DNA of 15,554 nt, taken from assembly GCA_934572365.1 (NCBI GenBank), contig CAKTKX010000018.1:1-15554 (forward strand), read 5' to 3'. A program made the translations under genes and the position numbers. The notes below the pieces were generated by a model that searched no databases, was not told the DNA's origin, and saw only the letters and a list, made by a program, of their open reading frames with translations. Source of the DNA: an uncultured Oscillospiraceae bacterium. GTDB lineage: Bacteria; Bacillota; Clostridia; Oscillospirales; Oscillospiraceae. Shown one piece after another: positions 8,344 through 13,757 of the stretch (position 1 is its first letter; every line of letters begins with the position of its first letter).

Positions 8344-8514
8344 ATGGCTTACACGATTACTGACCGCTGTGTCGCCTGCGGCTCCTGCGCCGAGCAGTGC
8401 CCTGTTGAGGCTATTTCCGAGGGTGACGGCAAGTACGAGATCAACCCCGATGTCTGCGTTTCCTGCGGTTCCTGCGCCGATCAGTGCCCCGCCGACGCGA
8501 TCGAGGAAGGCTAA
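8344..8514 (+). CDS. 2[4Fe-4S] ferredoxin
   Basis: Small electron carrier (56 aa) of the clostridial type, accepting low-potential electrons from enzymes such as pyruvate:ferredoxin oxidoreductase. Two CxxCxxCxxxCP motifs bind the clusters: C9, C12, C15, C19 and C38, C41, C44, C48. The two halves are near repeats (CVACGSCAEQCP and CVSCGSCADQCP), the family's internal duplication. GGAGG lies 7 nt before the ATG. It has its own promoter and terminator, so it is a single-gene transcript. Its codon choice is narrow and C-ending, which suits high expression. Confidence 0.97.
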   Translation: MAYTITDRCVACGSCAEQCPVEAISEGDGKYEINPDVCVSCGSCADQCPADAIEEG

Positions 8515-8534
8515 TCTTTCTCAGACCCGAATTG

Positions 8535-8567
8535 GCCTGCGCAAATGCTTGCGCAGGCTGATTTTTT
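8535..8567 (+). terminator. Rho-independent terminator of the ferredoxin gene
   Basis: A perfect 10-bp stem (GCCTGCGCAA/TTGCGCAGGC) with a 4-nt loop, then TGA and six T. Confidence 0.88.
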
Positions 8568-8577
8568 GTTGTATAAT
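8549..8577 (+). promoter_or_regulatory. Promoter of the methyltransferase-rsmI operon, embedded in the terminator
   Basis: TTGCGC (8549-8554), 17 bases and TATAAT (8572-8577). The -35 is the 3' arm of the ferredoxin terminator stem and the spacer contains its T-tract. Transcription would start near 8584, giving a leader of only about 20 nt. Confidence 0.6.
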
Positions 8578-8603
8578 GGTGCAAACATCATTCGGAGGCA
8601 TTC

Positions 8604-9293
8604 ATGGAGCAGTTACCCAACGGAATTACCCTGAACCTGCCGGAAGGCGCTTTCCCCTTAAGCACCGATTCCATGGTGCTGTCCCATTTTGTCCGGCTCC
8701 CTAAGAATGCCCGGGTGCTGGATCTCGGCTCCGGCTGCGGCACGCTGGGACTGCTGCTGTGCGCCGTGAACGAAGGCTGCTGCGTCACCGGCGTGGAGCT
8801 GTCCCGGGACGCCCACCTTGCCGCCCTGGACAACATCCGCCGCAACGGTCTGACAGCCCGCATGGAAAGTATATGCGCCGATGTGCGGCAAGTTCCCGGC
8901 AGCTTTCCCCCGGGGAGCTTTGACGTCTGCATCTCCAATCCCCCCTATTTTTCCGGCGGCCCCGCCAGCCGCACCGCCGCCCTCGCCCGCCGGGAGGACG
9001 CCTGTTCCCCTGCCGACCTGTTCGGGGCGGCCGCATGGGCGCTGAAATACGGCGGCGACTTTTTCCTCGTCCACCGTCCGGAACGGCTGGCCGAGCTGAT
9101 CATCCGGGGTTCGGAATGGAATCTGGAGGCCAAGCGGCTGTGCCTTGTGCGCCATCGGGCGGATTCCCCGGTGAATCTTGTCCTGCTGCAGCTGCGCAAG
9201 GGCGGAAAGCCGAGCCTAAAGTGGGAGGAGATCGTCCTCCACGACGCAAGCGGCGCTCCCACTGAGCAATACCGCCGAATTTACCATCTCTAG
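8604..9293 (+). CDS. tRNA1(Val) adenine-N6-methyltransferase-like protein (TrmN6/YabB family)
   Basis: Rossmann-fold SAM-dependent methyltransferase of 229 aa, about normal for the family. It has a SAM-binding motif LDLGSGCG at 39-46, an acidic residue ending strand 2 (VTGVELS), and the catalytic SNPPYF at 111-116, which is the NPPY signature of amino-group methylation of adenine. TrmN6 family members modify A37 of tRNA1(Val), and YabB is the Bacillus homologue encoded beside rsmI; the substrate here is inferred from family and neighbour. Other N6-adenine or glutamine methyltransferases share NPPY. The ATG has GGAGG 5 nt upstream. Its stop codon is joined to the rsmI Shine-Dalgarno. Confidence 0.87.
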   Translation: MEQLPNGITLNLPEGAFPLSTDSMVLSHFVRLPKNARVLDLGSGCGTLGLLLCAVNEGCCVTGVELSRDAHLAALDNIRRNGLTARMESICADVRQVPGSFPPGSFDVCISNPPYFSGGPASRTAALARREDACSPADLFGAAAWALKYGGDFFLVHRPERLAELIIRGSEWNLEAKRLCLVRHRADSPVNLVLLQLRKGGKPSLKWEEIVLHDASGAPTEQYRRIYHL

Positions 9294-9303
9294 GAGGTTC
9301 CAC

Positions 9304-10140
9304 ATGGCCGGAATGCTGTATCTTGTCCCGACCCCCATCGGCAATCTGGGGGACATCTCCCTGCGCTGCCGGGAAACCCTGGAAAGCGCCGACTTCATCG
9401 CCGCCGAGGACACCCGGGTAACGCTGAAACTACTCAACCATCTGGGCATCAAGAAAAGCCTTGTCAGCTACTACGAGCATAACAAGGCCACAAAGGGCGA
9501 CCGGATCGTCGACCGCATTCTCGCCGGGGAGACCTGCGCGCTGGTTTCCGACGCGGGCAGCCCCGCCATCTCCGACCCCGGGGAGGATCTGGTCAGGCAG
9601 TGCGCCGAGGCCGGTATCACCGTCTGCGCCATTCCCGGCCCCTGCGCCGCCATTACGGCGCTGAGTATCTCCGGGCAGTCCACCGGCCGGTTCTGCTTCG
9701 AGGGCTTCCTCTCCACGGCGAAAAAGAGCCGCCGGGAGCATCTGGACGCCCTGCGCACCGAGACCCGGACGATGATCTTCTACGAAGCGCCCCACAAGCT
9801 GGTGTCCACCCTGGCGGACATGTCGGAAGCCTTCGGCGATGACCGTCCGGTCAGTCTGTGCCGGGAGCTGACGAAGCTCCACGAGGAGGTCGTCCGCACC
9901 ACCCTGGGGGAAGCCCTCATAAAGTACACCGAAACACCGCCCAAGGGCGAATTCGTTCTCATCGTCGCCGGCGCGCCGGAAACCGTAAAGGAATCCGCCT
10001 CAGAGGGCGACGCCGCCGCCCGGGTCGCCCAGCTGATCGCCCAGGGTCTCAGCCGCAAGGACGCGGTCAGGCAGACCGCCGCAGAGCTGGGACTTCCCAA
10101 AAATGTCGTCTATGACATTGCGTTAAAAGGCCCCGAATGA
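9304..10140 (+). CDS. rsmI: 16S rRNA (cytidine-1402-2'-O)-methyltransferase RsmI
   Basis: Tetrapyrrole-methylase-fold enzyme that 2'-O-methylates C1402 of 16S rRNA with SAM, the same base whose N4 is methylated by RsmH (4289-5224). The protein is 278 aa. Its motifs in order are PTPIGNLGD (9-17), AEDTR (34-38), VSDAGSPAISDPG (81-93), AIPGPCA (109-115) and a C-terminal helix-turn-helix-like end (LSRKDAVRQTAAELGLPKNVVY). AGGAGG overlaps the upstream stop codon 6 nt before the ATG, so the two genes form an operon. Its own stop codon is part of the terminator stem. Confidence 0.96.
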   Translation: MAGMLYLVPTPIGNLGDISLRCRETLESADFIAAEDTRVTLKLLNHLGIKKSLVSYYEHNKATKGDRIVDRILAGETCALVSDAGSPAISDPGEDLVRQCAEAGITVCAIPGPCAAITALSISGQSTGRFCFEGFLSTAKKSRREHLDALRTETRTMIFYEAPHKLVSTLADMSEAFGDDRPVSLCRELTKLHEEVVRTTLGEALIKYTETPPKGEFVLIVAGAPETVKESASEGDAAARVAQLIAQGLSRKDAVRQTAAELGLPKNVVYDIALKGPE

Positions 10141-10164
10141 CGTTACATCATTCGGGGTCTTTTT
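10131..10164 (+). terminator. Terminator shared by rsmI and the convergent abrB gene
   Basis: CCCCGAATGA and TCATTCGGGG form a perfect 10-bp stem with a 7-nt loop, followed by TCTTTTT on the plus strand. The rsmI stop codon is inside the 5' arm. Read on the minus strand it is followed by CCTTTT, so it can also serve abrB. Confidence 0.88.
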
Positions 10165-10406
10165 CAATATTCCGTCATGTTTTTGACGCATTCCTGGCAG
10201 ATGTTCTTCTTCCGGTAGGAGATCAGTCCTCGGGAAGAACCGCAGAAAATGCACGCCGGCTCGAATTTCTGCAAGATAATGCGGTCACTCTCCATATAGA
10301 TTTCCAACTCGTCCCGCTCCGCGATGTCCAGCGTGCGGCGCAGTTCAATCGGCAGCACGATTCTTCCCAGTTCGTCCACCTTCCGGATAATGCCCGTAGA
10401 CTTCAT
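10164..10406 (-). CDS. AbrB-family transcriptional regulator with zinc-knuckle tail
   Basis: An 80-aa transition-state-type regulator. Residues 1-50 (MKSTGIIRKVDELGRIVLPIELRRTL and on) are a classic AbrB swapped-hairpin DNA-binding domain. The usual AbrB C-terminal domain is replaced by a short segment with C52-x2-C55 and C70-x2-C73, a probable zinc-binding knuckle; this domain pairing is common in clostridia as far as I recall. Target genes cannot be read from the sequence. The start was set at ATG 10406, which begins exactly at the conserved domain; a TTG at 10436 is in frame but would add an unconserved stretch. GGGAG lies 9 nt upstream. It is transcribed alone and converges on rsmI. Confidence 0.9.
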   Translation of the reverse strand: MKSTGIIRKVDELGRIVLPIELRRTLDIAERDELEIYMESDRIILQKFEPACIFCGSSRGLISYRKKNICQECVKNMTEY

Positions 10407-10454
10407 TGCGGTCAGCTCCCTTCCTTGCCTCTCCAACGGCTTATCAGCATTATC

Positions 10455-10483
10455 ATTATACTTGTTTTATCTACTATAGTCAA
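10455..10483 (-). promoter_or_regulatory. Strong sigma-A promoter of the abrB-family gene
   Basis: On the minus strand, TTGACT (10483-10478), 17 bases and TATAAT (10460-10455), a near-consensus promoter in A/T-rich DNA. It leaves a leader of about 45 nt before the ATG. Such A/T-rich flanks are the usual targets of AbrB proteins, so self-control is plausible. Confidence 0.78.
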
Positions 10484-10578
10484 ATACTTTTTGTAAGAAA
10501 CCAAAAATTTTGTCGATTTTTTCCTGTTCTTTTCCGTTTCTTATCCGCATACCATGCGTTAAGGCGTCTCTGATACTA

Positions 10579-10652
10579 GTTTTTAATAAAACGGTTAAAA
10601 ACCGTTTTATTCGGCTGCTGTTTCAGCAGCCAGCGGCGTAGCCGCAAAAAAC
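10579..10652 (+). other. Left cloverleaf module
   Basis: GTTTTT (10579-10584) pairs with AAAAAC (10647-10652) as the closing stem. Arm 1 is ATAAAACGGT/ACCGTTTTAT (10586-10610), extendable to 12 bp with an AAA loop. Arm 2 is GGCTGCTG/CAGCAGCC (10613-10631) with loop TTT. Arm 3 is GCGGC/GCCGC (10633-10645) with loop GTA. The arms are separated by single unpaired bases. The run of A after arm 3 rules out an ordinary terminator on this strand. Confidence 0.65.
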
Positions 10653-10659
10653 GTAAGTC

Positions 10660-10742
10660 CATACATTTCTCGCCGCCACCGGCGGCCTGCGAATCCTTCG
10701 CAGGATAAAATGGTGTTAACCATTTTATCGAGAAATAGTATG
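10660..10742 (-). other. Right cloverleaf module, inverted relative to the left
   Basis: The closing stem is TTTCTCG (10666-10672) with CGAGAAA (10729-10735). It extends outward to CATACA/TGTATG-type pairing with one bulged A at 10737, about 13 pairs in all. Inside, with no unpaired base between helices, are CCGCC/GGCGG (10673-10685, loop ACC), CCTGCGAA/TTCGCAGG (10686-10704, loop TCC) and ATAAAATGGT/ACCATTTTAT (10705-10728, loop GTTA). It is therefore a perfect four-way junction. Confidence 0.72.
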
Positions 10743-10749
10743 ATACAAT
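10716..10749 (+). promoter_or_regulatory. Candidate spmA promoter on the edge of the cloverleaf element
   Basis: TTAACC (10716-10721), 17 bases and TATGAT (10739-10744) form a moderate promoter. TGATACAAT (10741-10749) is an alternative extended -10. Both overlap the right module's apical loop and closing stem. Sporulation genes often use other sigma factors, so this is tentative. Confidence 0.3.
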
Positions 10750-10813
10750 CGGCGAGGGATGGCGGCCGGAGCGTTTGCCTCAGCCGAACGTACGGAAAGG
10801 GGGAGGAATGCCC

Positions 10814-11386
10814 ATGGTCATGAGCTGGATATGGACGGGCATAGTGCTCATAAGCATTCTCTGTGCGCTGGTTCTGGGCAACGGCGGCGCGCTGGCGGCG
10901 GCGACGGTCAGCGGCGCCCAGGCCGGGATACAGCTTGCCCTGTCCATGGGAGGGAGCCTGTGCCTGTGGACGGGGGCGGGGCGGCTGATGGAGCACGCCG
11001 GAATCACCCGGATGCTCTCCCGGCTTCTGCGTCCCCTTCTGCACCGGGTATTTCCCAGCACCAAGGAGGACGCCGCCCTGGCGGGAAGCCTGAGCGCCAA
11101 TATCTGCGCCAATTTCCTCGGTCTGGGCAATGCCGCCACCCCCATGGGCATTCAGGCGGCGCAGCGGATGAAGCGGGGCGGCACCGCCACGGATGAGCTT
11201 TGCCGCCTGATCGTGCTGAACACCGCCTCCATCCAGCTGATTCCGGCGAATGTGGCAGCCGTCCGCGGCGCTCTGGGCTGTGGGACACCCTTCGACATTC
11301 TCCCGGCGGTATGGGTCACCAGCTTTTGCTCCGCCGGGCTTGGGGTCACGGCGGCCTGGGTGCTGGGAAAGGTCTGGCGGAAATGA
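10814..11386 (+). CDS. spmA: Spore maturation protein A (SpmA)
   Basis: Integral membrane protein of the nucleoside-recognition (Gate) domain family, needed with SpmB for full dehydration of the spore core. The protein is 190 aa (Bacillus SpmA about 196) with hydrophobic segments near 5-35, 45-60 and 155-185. Family blocks are seen in SLSANICANFLGLGNAATPMGIQAA and the following LIVLNTASIQLIPANVAAVR. The start was taken at ATG 10814 because GGGGGAGG lies 7 nt before it; ATG 10808 is too close and ATG 10820 is also possible. Its stop overlaps the spmB start (ATGA), so they are translationally coupled. Confidence 0.94.
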   Translation: MVMSWIWTGIVLISILCALVLGNGGALAAATVSGAQAGIQLALSMGGSLCLWTGAGRLMEHAGITRMLSRLLRPLLHRVFPSTKEDAALAGSLSANICANFLGLGNAATPMGIQAAQRMKRGGTATDELCRLIVLNTASIQLIPANVAAVRGALGCGTPFDILPAVWVTSFCSAGLGVTAAWVLGKVWRK

Positions 11387-11892
11387 CGGATTACATCGTT
11401 CCGGTGCTTCTGTTTCTGGCGGCGGCGCTGGCGCTGGGGAAGCGGGAAAACGCCTATGATCTTCTCCTCCAGGGCGGCGCGGATGGGCTGAAGCTGCTTG
11501 TGACCATCCTCCCGGCGCTGGTTCTGCTGCTGACTGCGGTTCACATGCTCCGCGCTTCCGGGGCGGTGGCGCTTCTCAGCGGTTTTTTCGCTCCGGTTTT
11601 TTCCTTTTTCGGCATTCCGCCGGAGACGGCCATGCTTGTCCTCATCCGCCCCATCAGCGGCAGCGCCGCTCTCGCCGTCGGGGCAGAGCTGATGGCGCAG
11701 TACGGCGTGGATTCCCAGATCGGCCGCACGGCGGCGGTGATGCTGGGCTCCACGGAGACGACCTTTTACACCATCAGCGTCTACTTCGGCGCTGCGGGCA
11801 TCAAAAAGACCCGCTACACCCTGCCCGCAGCGCTGTTCGCGGATTTCATCGGCTTTCTCATGGCGTCATGGACGGTGAAATGGTTCTTTTAA
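11383..11892 (+). CDS. spmB: Spore maturation protein B (SpmB)
   Basis: Membrane protein partner of SpmA (169 aa, normal length). Hydrophobic segments lie at about 5-20, 35-55, 65-90 and 145-165. Conserved blocks include LIRPISGSAAL (about 85-95), with the central GSTETTFYTISVYFGAAGIKKTRY that marks this family. It starts in the ATGA overlap with spmA. Both proteins act in the developing spore; the pair strongly suggests a spore-forming or recently spore-forming host. Confidence 0.95.
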   Translation: MTDYIVPVLLFLAAALALGKRENAYDLLLQGGADGLKLLVTILPALVLLLTAVHMLRASGAVALLSGFFAPVFSFFGIPPETAMLVLIRPISGSAALAVGAELMAQYGVDSQIGRTAAVMLGSTETTFYTISVYFGAAGIKKTRYTLPAALFADFIGFLMASWTVKWFF

Positions 11893-11898
11893 CGAGTT

Positions 11899-11925
11899 CA
11901 GGCGCACCCGGTCAAGGTGCGCCTG
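11899..11925. terminator. Hairpin between convergent spmB and the exonuclease gene
   Basis: CAGGCGCACC and GGTGCGCCTG form a perfect 10-bp stem with a 7-nt loop. Only weak T-rich sequence follows in either direction. Its position between two convergent stops makes a shared terminator likely. Confidence 0.6.
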
Positions 11926-11933
11926 TGTACTAT

Positions 11934-12926
11934 TTATTCTTCCTTGCTTTCCTGCTTTGCAGTGGTACTTCTCCTGCGTCGGCGGCGGGGACGGGGTGTT
12001 TCCTCCGGGTCGGCTTTTTCCGCGCGGCGGGCATAGGCTTCCGCCGCTTCGGAGGTGGCCTCATAGGTCAGCCGGCTGACCCGGGTCAGGCCGTCCGGCT
12101 GCTGGGAAAGCCGCACCCGAATGAGAAATTTCCCATGCTCCGGGCAGGCGGCCAAGTCCATATACCGGTGTCCGGGCTGGGAAAACCACCGGGAACCCAG
12201 CATCCGCCCGCCGCAGACGGGACACTTGTTCTCCTCCCCGGACATGGCGGCCAGCGCTTCCCGCTTGTCGGCGTAGTCGTAGAACACCTTCCGGGCAATG
12301 CAGCCGGGAAGTTCCGCGCCGTGGAAGCCGTTTTCGTGGCTTTTCAGCGCCGCGTCATACTCCCGCGCGCCTTTCTTCAAGTCCAGCATGGCACAGATCA
12401 GCGCCGTGTGGTAGGCGTCGCCCAGGGCGTCGTGGGCGGGGCGGGTCGCCTCGATGCTGAACATTTCCATAGCGGTCTTCAGCGCCTTCTGGGAGGTAGA
12501 ACCGTCGGTCTGGGCGTTGAAGATCATCTGGGCGTTGTACCACTTCTCCGTGAACCTTTCGTCCAGGCCGAAAAGCCGCAGATTTTCCCGAAGAATGCCG
12601 ATATCGTCAAAGCCCCAGGTCAGAAACACCACATCGTCGCCGCACCATCCCCGGAACTTCTCGATCGCCTCGGGGAACGGCACGCCCTCGTCCCGCAGGC
12701 GGGCTTCCTTGATGCCGGTGAGCTTGCTGACCCGGCGGTTTAAGTGCCGGTAATATTTGGGCTTCACCATGATCTGGAATTCATCCTGAACGAACTGCGC
12801 CTCCGAGACCCGGACGGCGCCCATCTGAATGATCTCCCCCCGGATGTCCACGGGCAGCACCTTTTTGGAGGAAGGCGATCCCGGCCAGGGCTGGTTCCAT
12901 TCCATATCCAATACAATATAATCCAT
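11934..12926 (-). CDS. DEDDh-family 3'-5' exonuclease with zinc ribbon and basic tail
   Basis: RNase T/DnaQ-type exonuclease (330 aa). Residues 1-185 carry the acidic active-site set: D7 and E9 in LDMEW, D107/D108 in WGFDDIG, and H165 with D170 in HDALGDA, so it is DEDDh. The region after it has C235-x2-C238 and C261-x2-H264, a probable zinc ribbon. The end is highly charged, with a run of six arginines near 314-319. This layout resembles KapD/ERI-like exonucleases, but the substrate (RNA or DNA) cannot be decided here. The ATG has GAGG 9 nt upstream. It is a single-gene transcript convergent with spmAB. Confidence 0.87.
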   Translation of the reverse strand: MDYIVLDMEWNQPWPGSPSSKKVLPVDIRGEIIQMGAVRVSEAQFVQDEFQIMVKPKYYRHLNRRVSKLTGIKEARLRDEGVPFPEAIEKFRGWCGDDVVFLTWGFDDIGILRENLRLFGLDERFTEKWYNAQMIFNAQTDGSTSQKALKTAMEMFSIEATRPAHDALGDAYHTALICAMLDLKKGAREYDAALKSHENGFHGAELPGCIARKVFYDYADKREALAAMSGEENKCPVCGGRMLGSRWFSQPGHRYMDLAACPEHGKFLIRVRLSQQPDGLTRVSRLTYEATSEAAEAYARRAEKADPEETPRPRRRRRRSTTAKQESKEE

Positions 12927-12946
12927 CGCGCGTAACCTCTACTGTT

Positions 12947-12992
12947 TATGATACTACGCGATATCATAACACACAAACCCGGCATCTGTAAA
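12947..12992 (-). promoter_or_regulatory. Exonuclease-gene promoter with overlapping inverted repeat
   Basis: On the minus strand, TTTACA (12992-12987), 18 bases and TATGAT (12968-12963). The -10 is one arm of a perfect inverted repeat TATGATA-N8-TATCATA spanning 12947-12968, placed like an operator across the start site. Confidence 0.5.
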
Positions 12993-13029
12993 CAGGAAGT
13001 TGCAAAAGTTCTGACATTATCCTATGTAA

Positions 13030-13046
13030 CCCCCGTTTTCAGGGGG
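13030..13046 (-). terminator. Weak hairpin after rubrerythrin
   Basis: CCCCC/GGGGG with a 7-nt loop lies 12 nt beyond the rubrerythrin stop and is followed by TTACAT. It is short and lacks a real U-tract, so termination is uncertain. Confidence 0.3.
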
Positions 13047-13057
13047 CAGAAAACATT

Positions 13058-13654
13058 TCAGGTGCGCATCTCCTTCTTGTCCAGCTCGCCCTCCTGCCAT
13101 CCGGCGCTTTTGCCGCAGACGGGACAGGGGTCGCAGGCGCGCCCACTCTCGTAGGTATAGCCGCAGTTCAGGCAGCGCCAGCGGATGGGCTCCTGCTTTT
13201 CCGTCAGCTCTCCATTGGTCAGCTGCCGCTCAAGGGATTGGAATTGGTTGTGGTGGACGCCCTCAATTCTTGCAATCTGCATCCACAGCCGTGCCGCGTC
13301 GTTGTAGCCCTCCCGCCGCGCCATTTCCGCGAAGCCGGGGTAAACGTCGTCATGCTCGTCCTTCTCCCCGTTGGCGGCGTAGGCGAGATTTTCCGCCGTT
13401 GTCCCCAGCTGGAAGGGATAGCCGGCGCCCAAATCCACGTTTTCGGCGCAACCGCCCAGGCGTTTCAGCATTTTCAGAAATTCCTCCGCGTGGACGGTTT
13501 CGTTTGCCGCCGTTTCTTCAAAAATTCTCGCGATCCACTCAAGGTTTTCCTTCCGCGCCACCCCGGCGTAGACGGTGTAGCGTGTCCGCGCCTGAGATTC
13601 CCCGGCGAAGGAACGGACCAGATTCTTTCTGGTTTCCGAATTCAAAAAATCCAT
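13058..13654 (-). CDS. rbr: Rubrerythrin
   Basis: Cytoplasmic non-haem iron peroxidase that reduces hydrogen peroxide in anaerobes. The 198-aa protein is of normal length. It has an N-terminal four-helix ferritin-like domain with diiron ligands in FAGESQAR (E19), ANETVHAE (E52, H55), TAENL (E88) and IEGVHH (E131, H134). The C-terminal rubredoxin-type FeS4 site has C161-x2-C164 and C177-x2-C180. An extra Cys at 174 lies between the two pairs. AAAGGGG precedes the ATG. It lies between the nagB terminator and the exonuclease promoter, so it is probably transcribed alone; a promoter near 13690-13710 (A/T-rich TATTATA) is possible but not clear. Confidence 0.96.
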   Translation of the reverse strand: MDFLNSETRKNLVRSFAGESQARTRYTVYAGVARKENLEWIARIFEETAANETVHAEEFLKMLKRLGGCAENVDLGAGYPFQLGTTAENLAYAANGEKDEHDDVYPGFAEMARREGYNDAARLWMQIARIEGVHHNQFQSLERQLTNGELTEKQEPIRWRCLNCGYTYESGRACDPCPVCGKSAGWQEGELDKKEMRT

Positions 13655-13710
13655 AATCAGAAGCCCCTTTCTCTGGAAAGGATACCCTGTTTTGCGGTAT
13701 AATATGCAAA

Positions 13711-13743
13711 GAAACGTCCCGGAACGGCAAGCCGTTCCGGGAC
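13711..13743 (-). terminator. nagB terminator
   Basis: On the minus strand, GTCCCGGAACGGC and GCCGTTCCGGGAC form a perfect stem, 13 bp on paper with the innermost pairs opening into the loop. GTTTC and further T residues follow. It starts 15 nt after the nagB stop. Confidence 0.82.
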
Positions 13744-13757
13744 AAACTATTTAACGA

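Larger units (their letters stand above)
10573..10742. repeat. Inverted pair of cloverleaf-like modules (candidate miniature element or structured RNA)
   Basis: The element lies in the 406-bp gap between the abrB and spmA genes and consists of two structural modules in opposite orientation. Each has a closing stem around three hairpins. Read from the outside inward, the arms are a 10-bp A/T-rich stem, an 8-bp stem with a 3-nt loop, and a 5-bp GC-only stem with a 3-nt loop. The ends carry ATACTA (10573-10578) and its inverse TAGTAT (10736-10741). TGATAC occurs at both edges (10571-10576 and 10741-10746). There is no coding sequence. I recognise no named family. The rest of the gap (10484-10570) is A/T-rich with nothing clear. 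Confidence 0.7.

Noticed and set aside
10613..10651. An intrinsic terminator made by the GC hairpins of the left module
   Set aside because: The hairpin is followed by A on the plus strand and preceded by T on the minus strand, so no U-tract follows it in either direction.
10660..10742. A tRNA gene, because the right module is a roughly tRNA-sized cloverleaf
   Set aside because: The arms are 5/3, 8/3 and 10/4 in stem/loop size, there is no 7-base anticodon or T loop, no GTTCRA box and no acceptor end.
10573..10742. A CRISPR array
   Set aside because: There are no equal-length direct repeats separated by unique spacers; the repeats are inverted and structural, and no cas gene is present.
10607..11044. 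A minus-strand open frame running through the cloverleaf element into spmA
   Set aside because: It is antisense to SpmA, and its C-terminal part is only the translation of the hairpin arms. No ribosome-binding site was seen.
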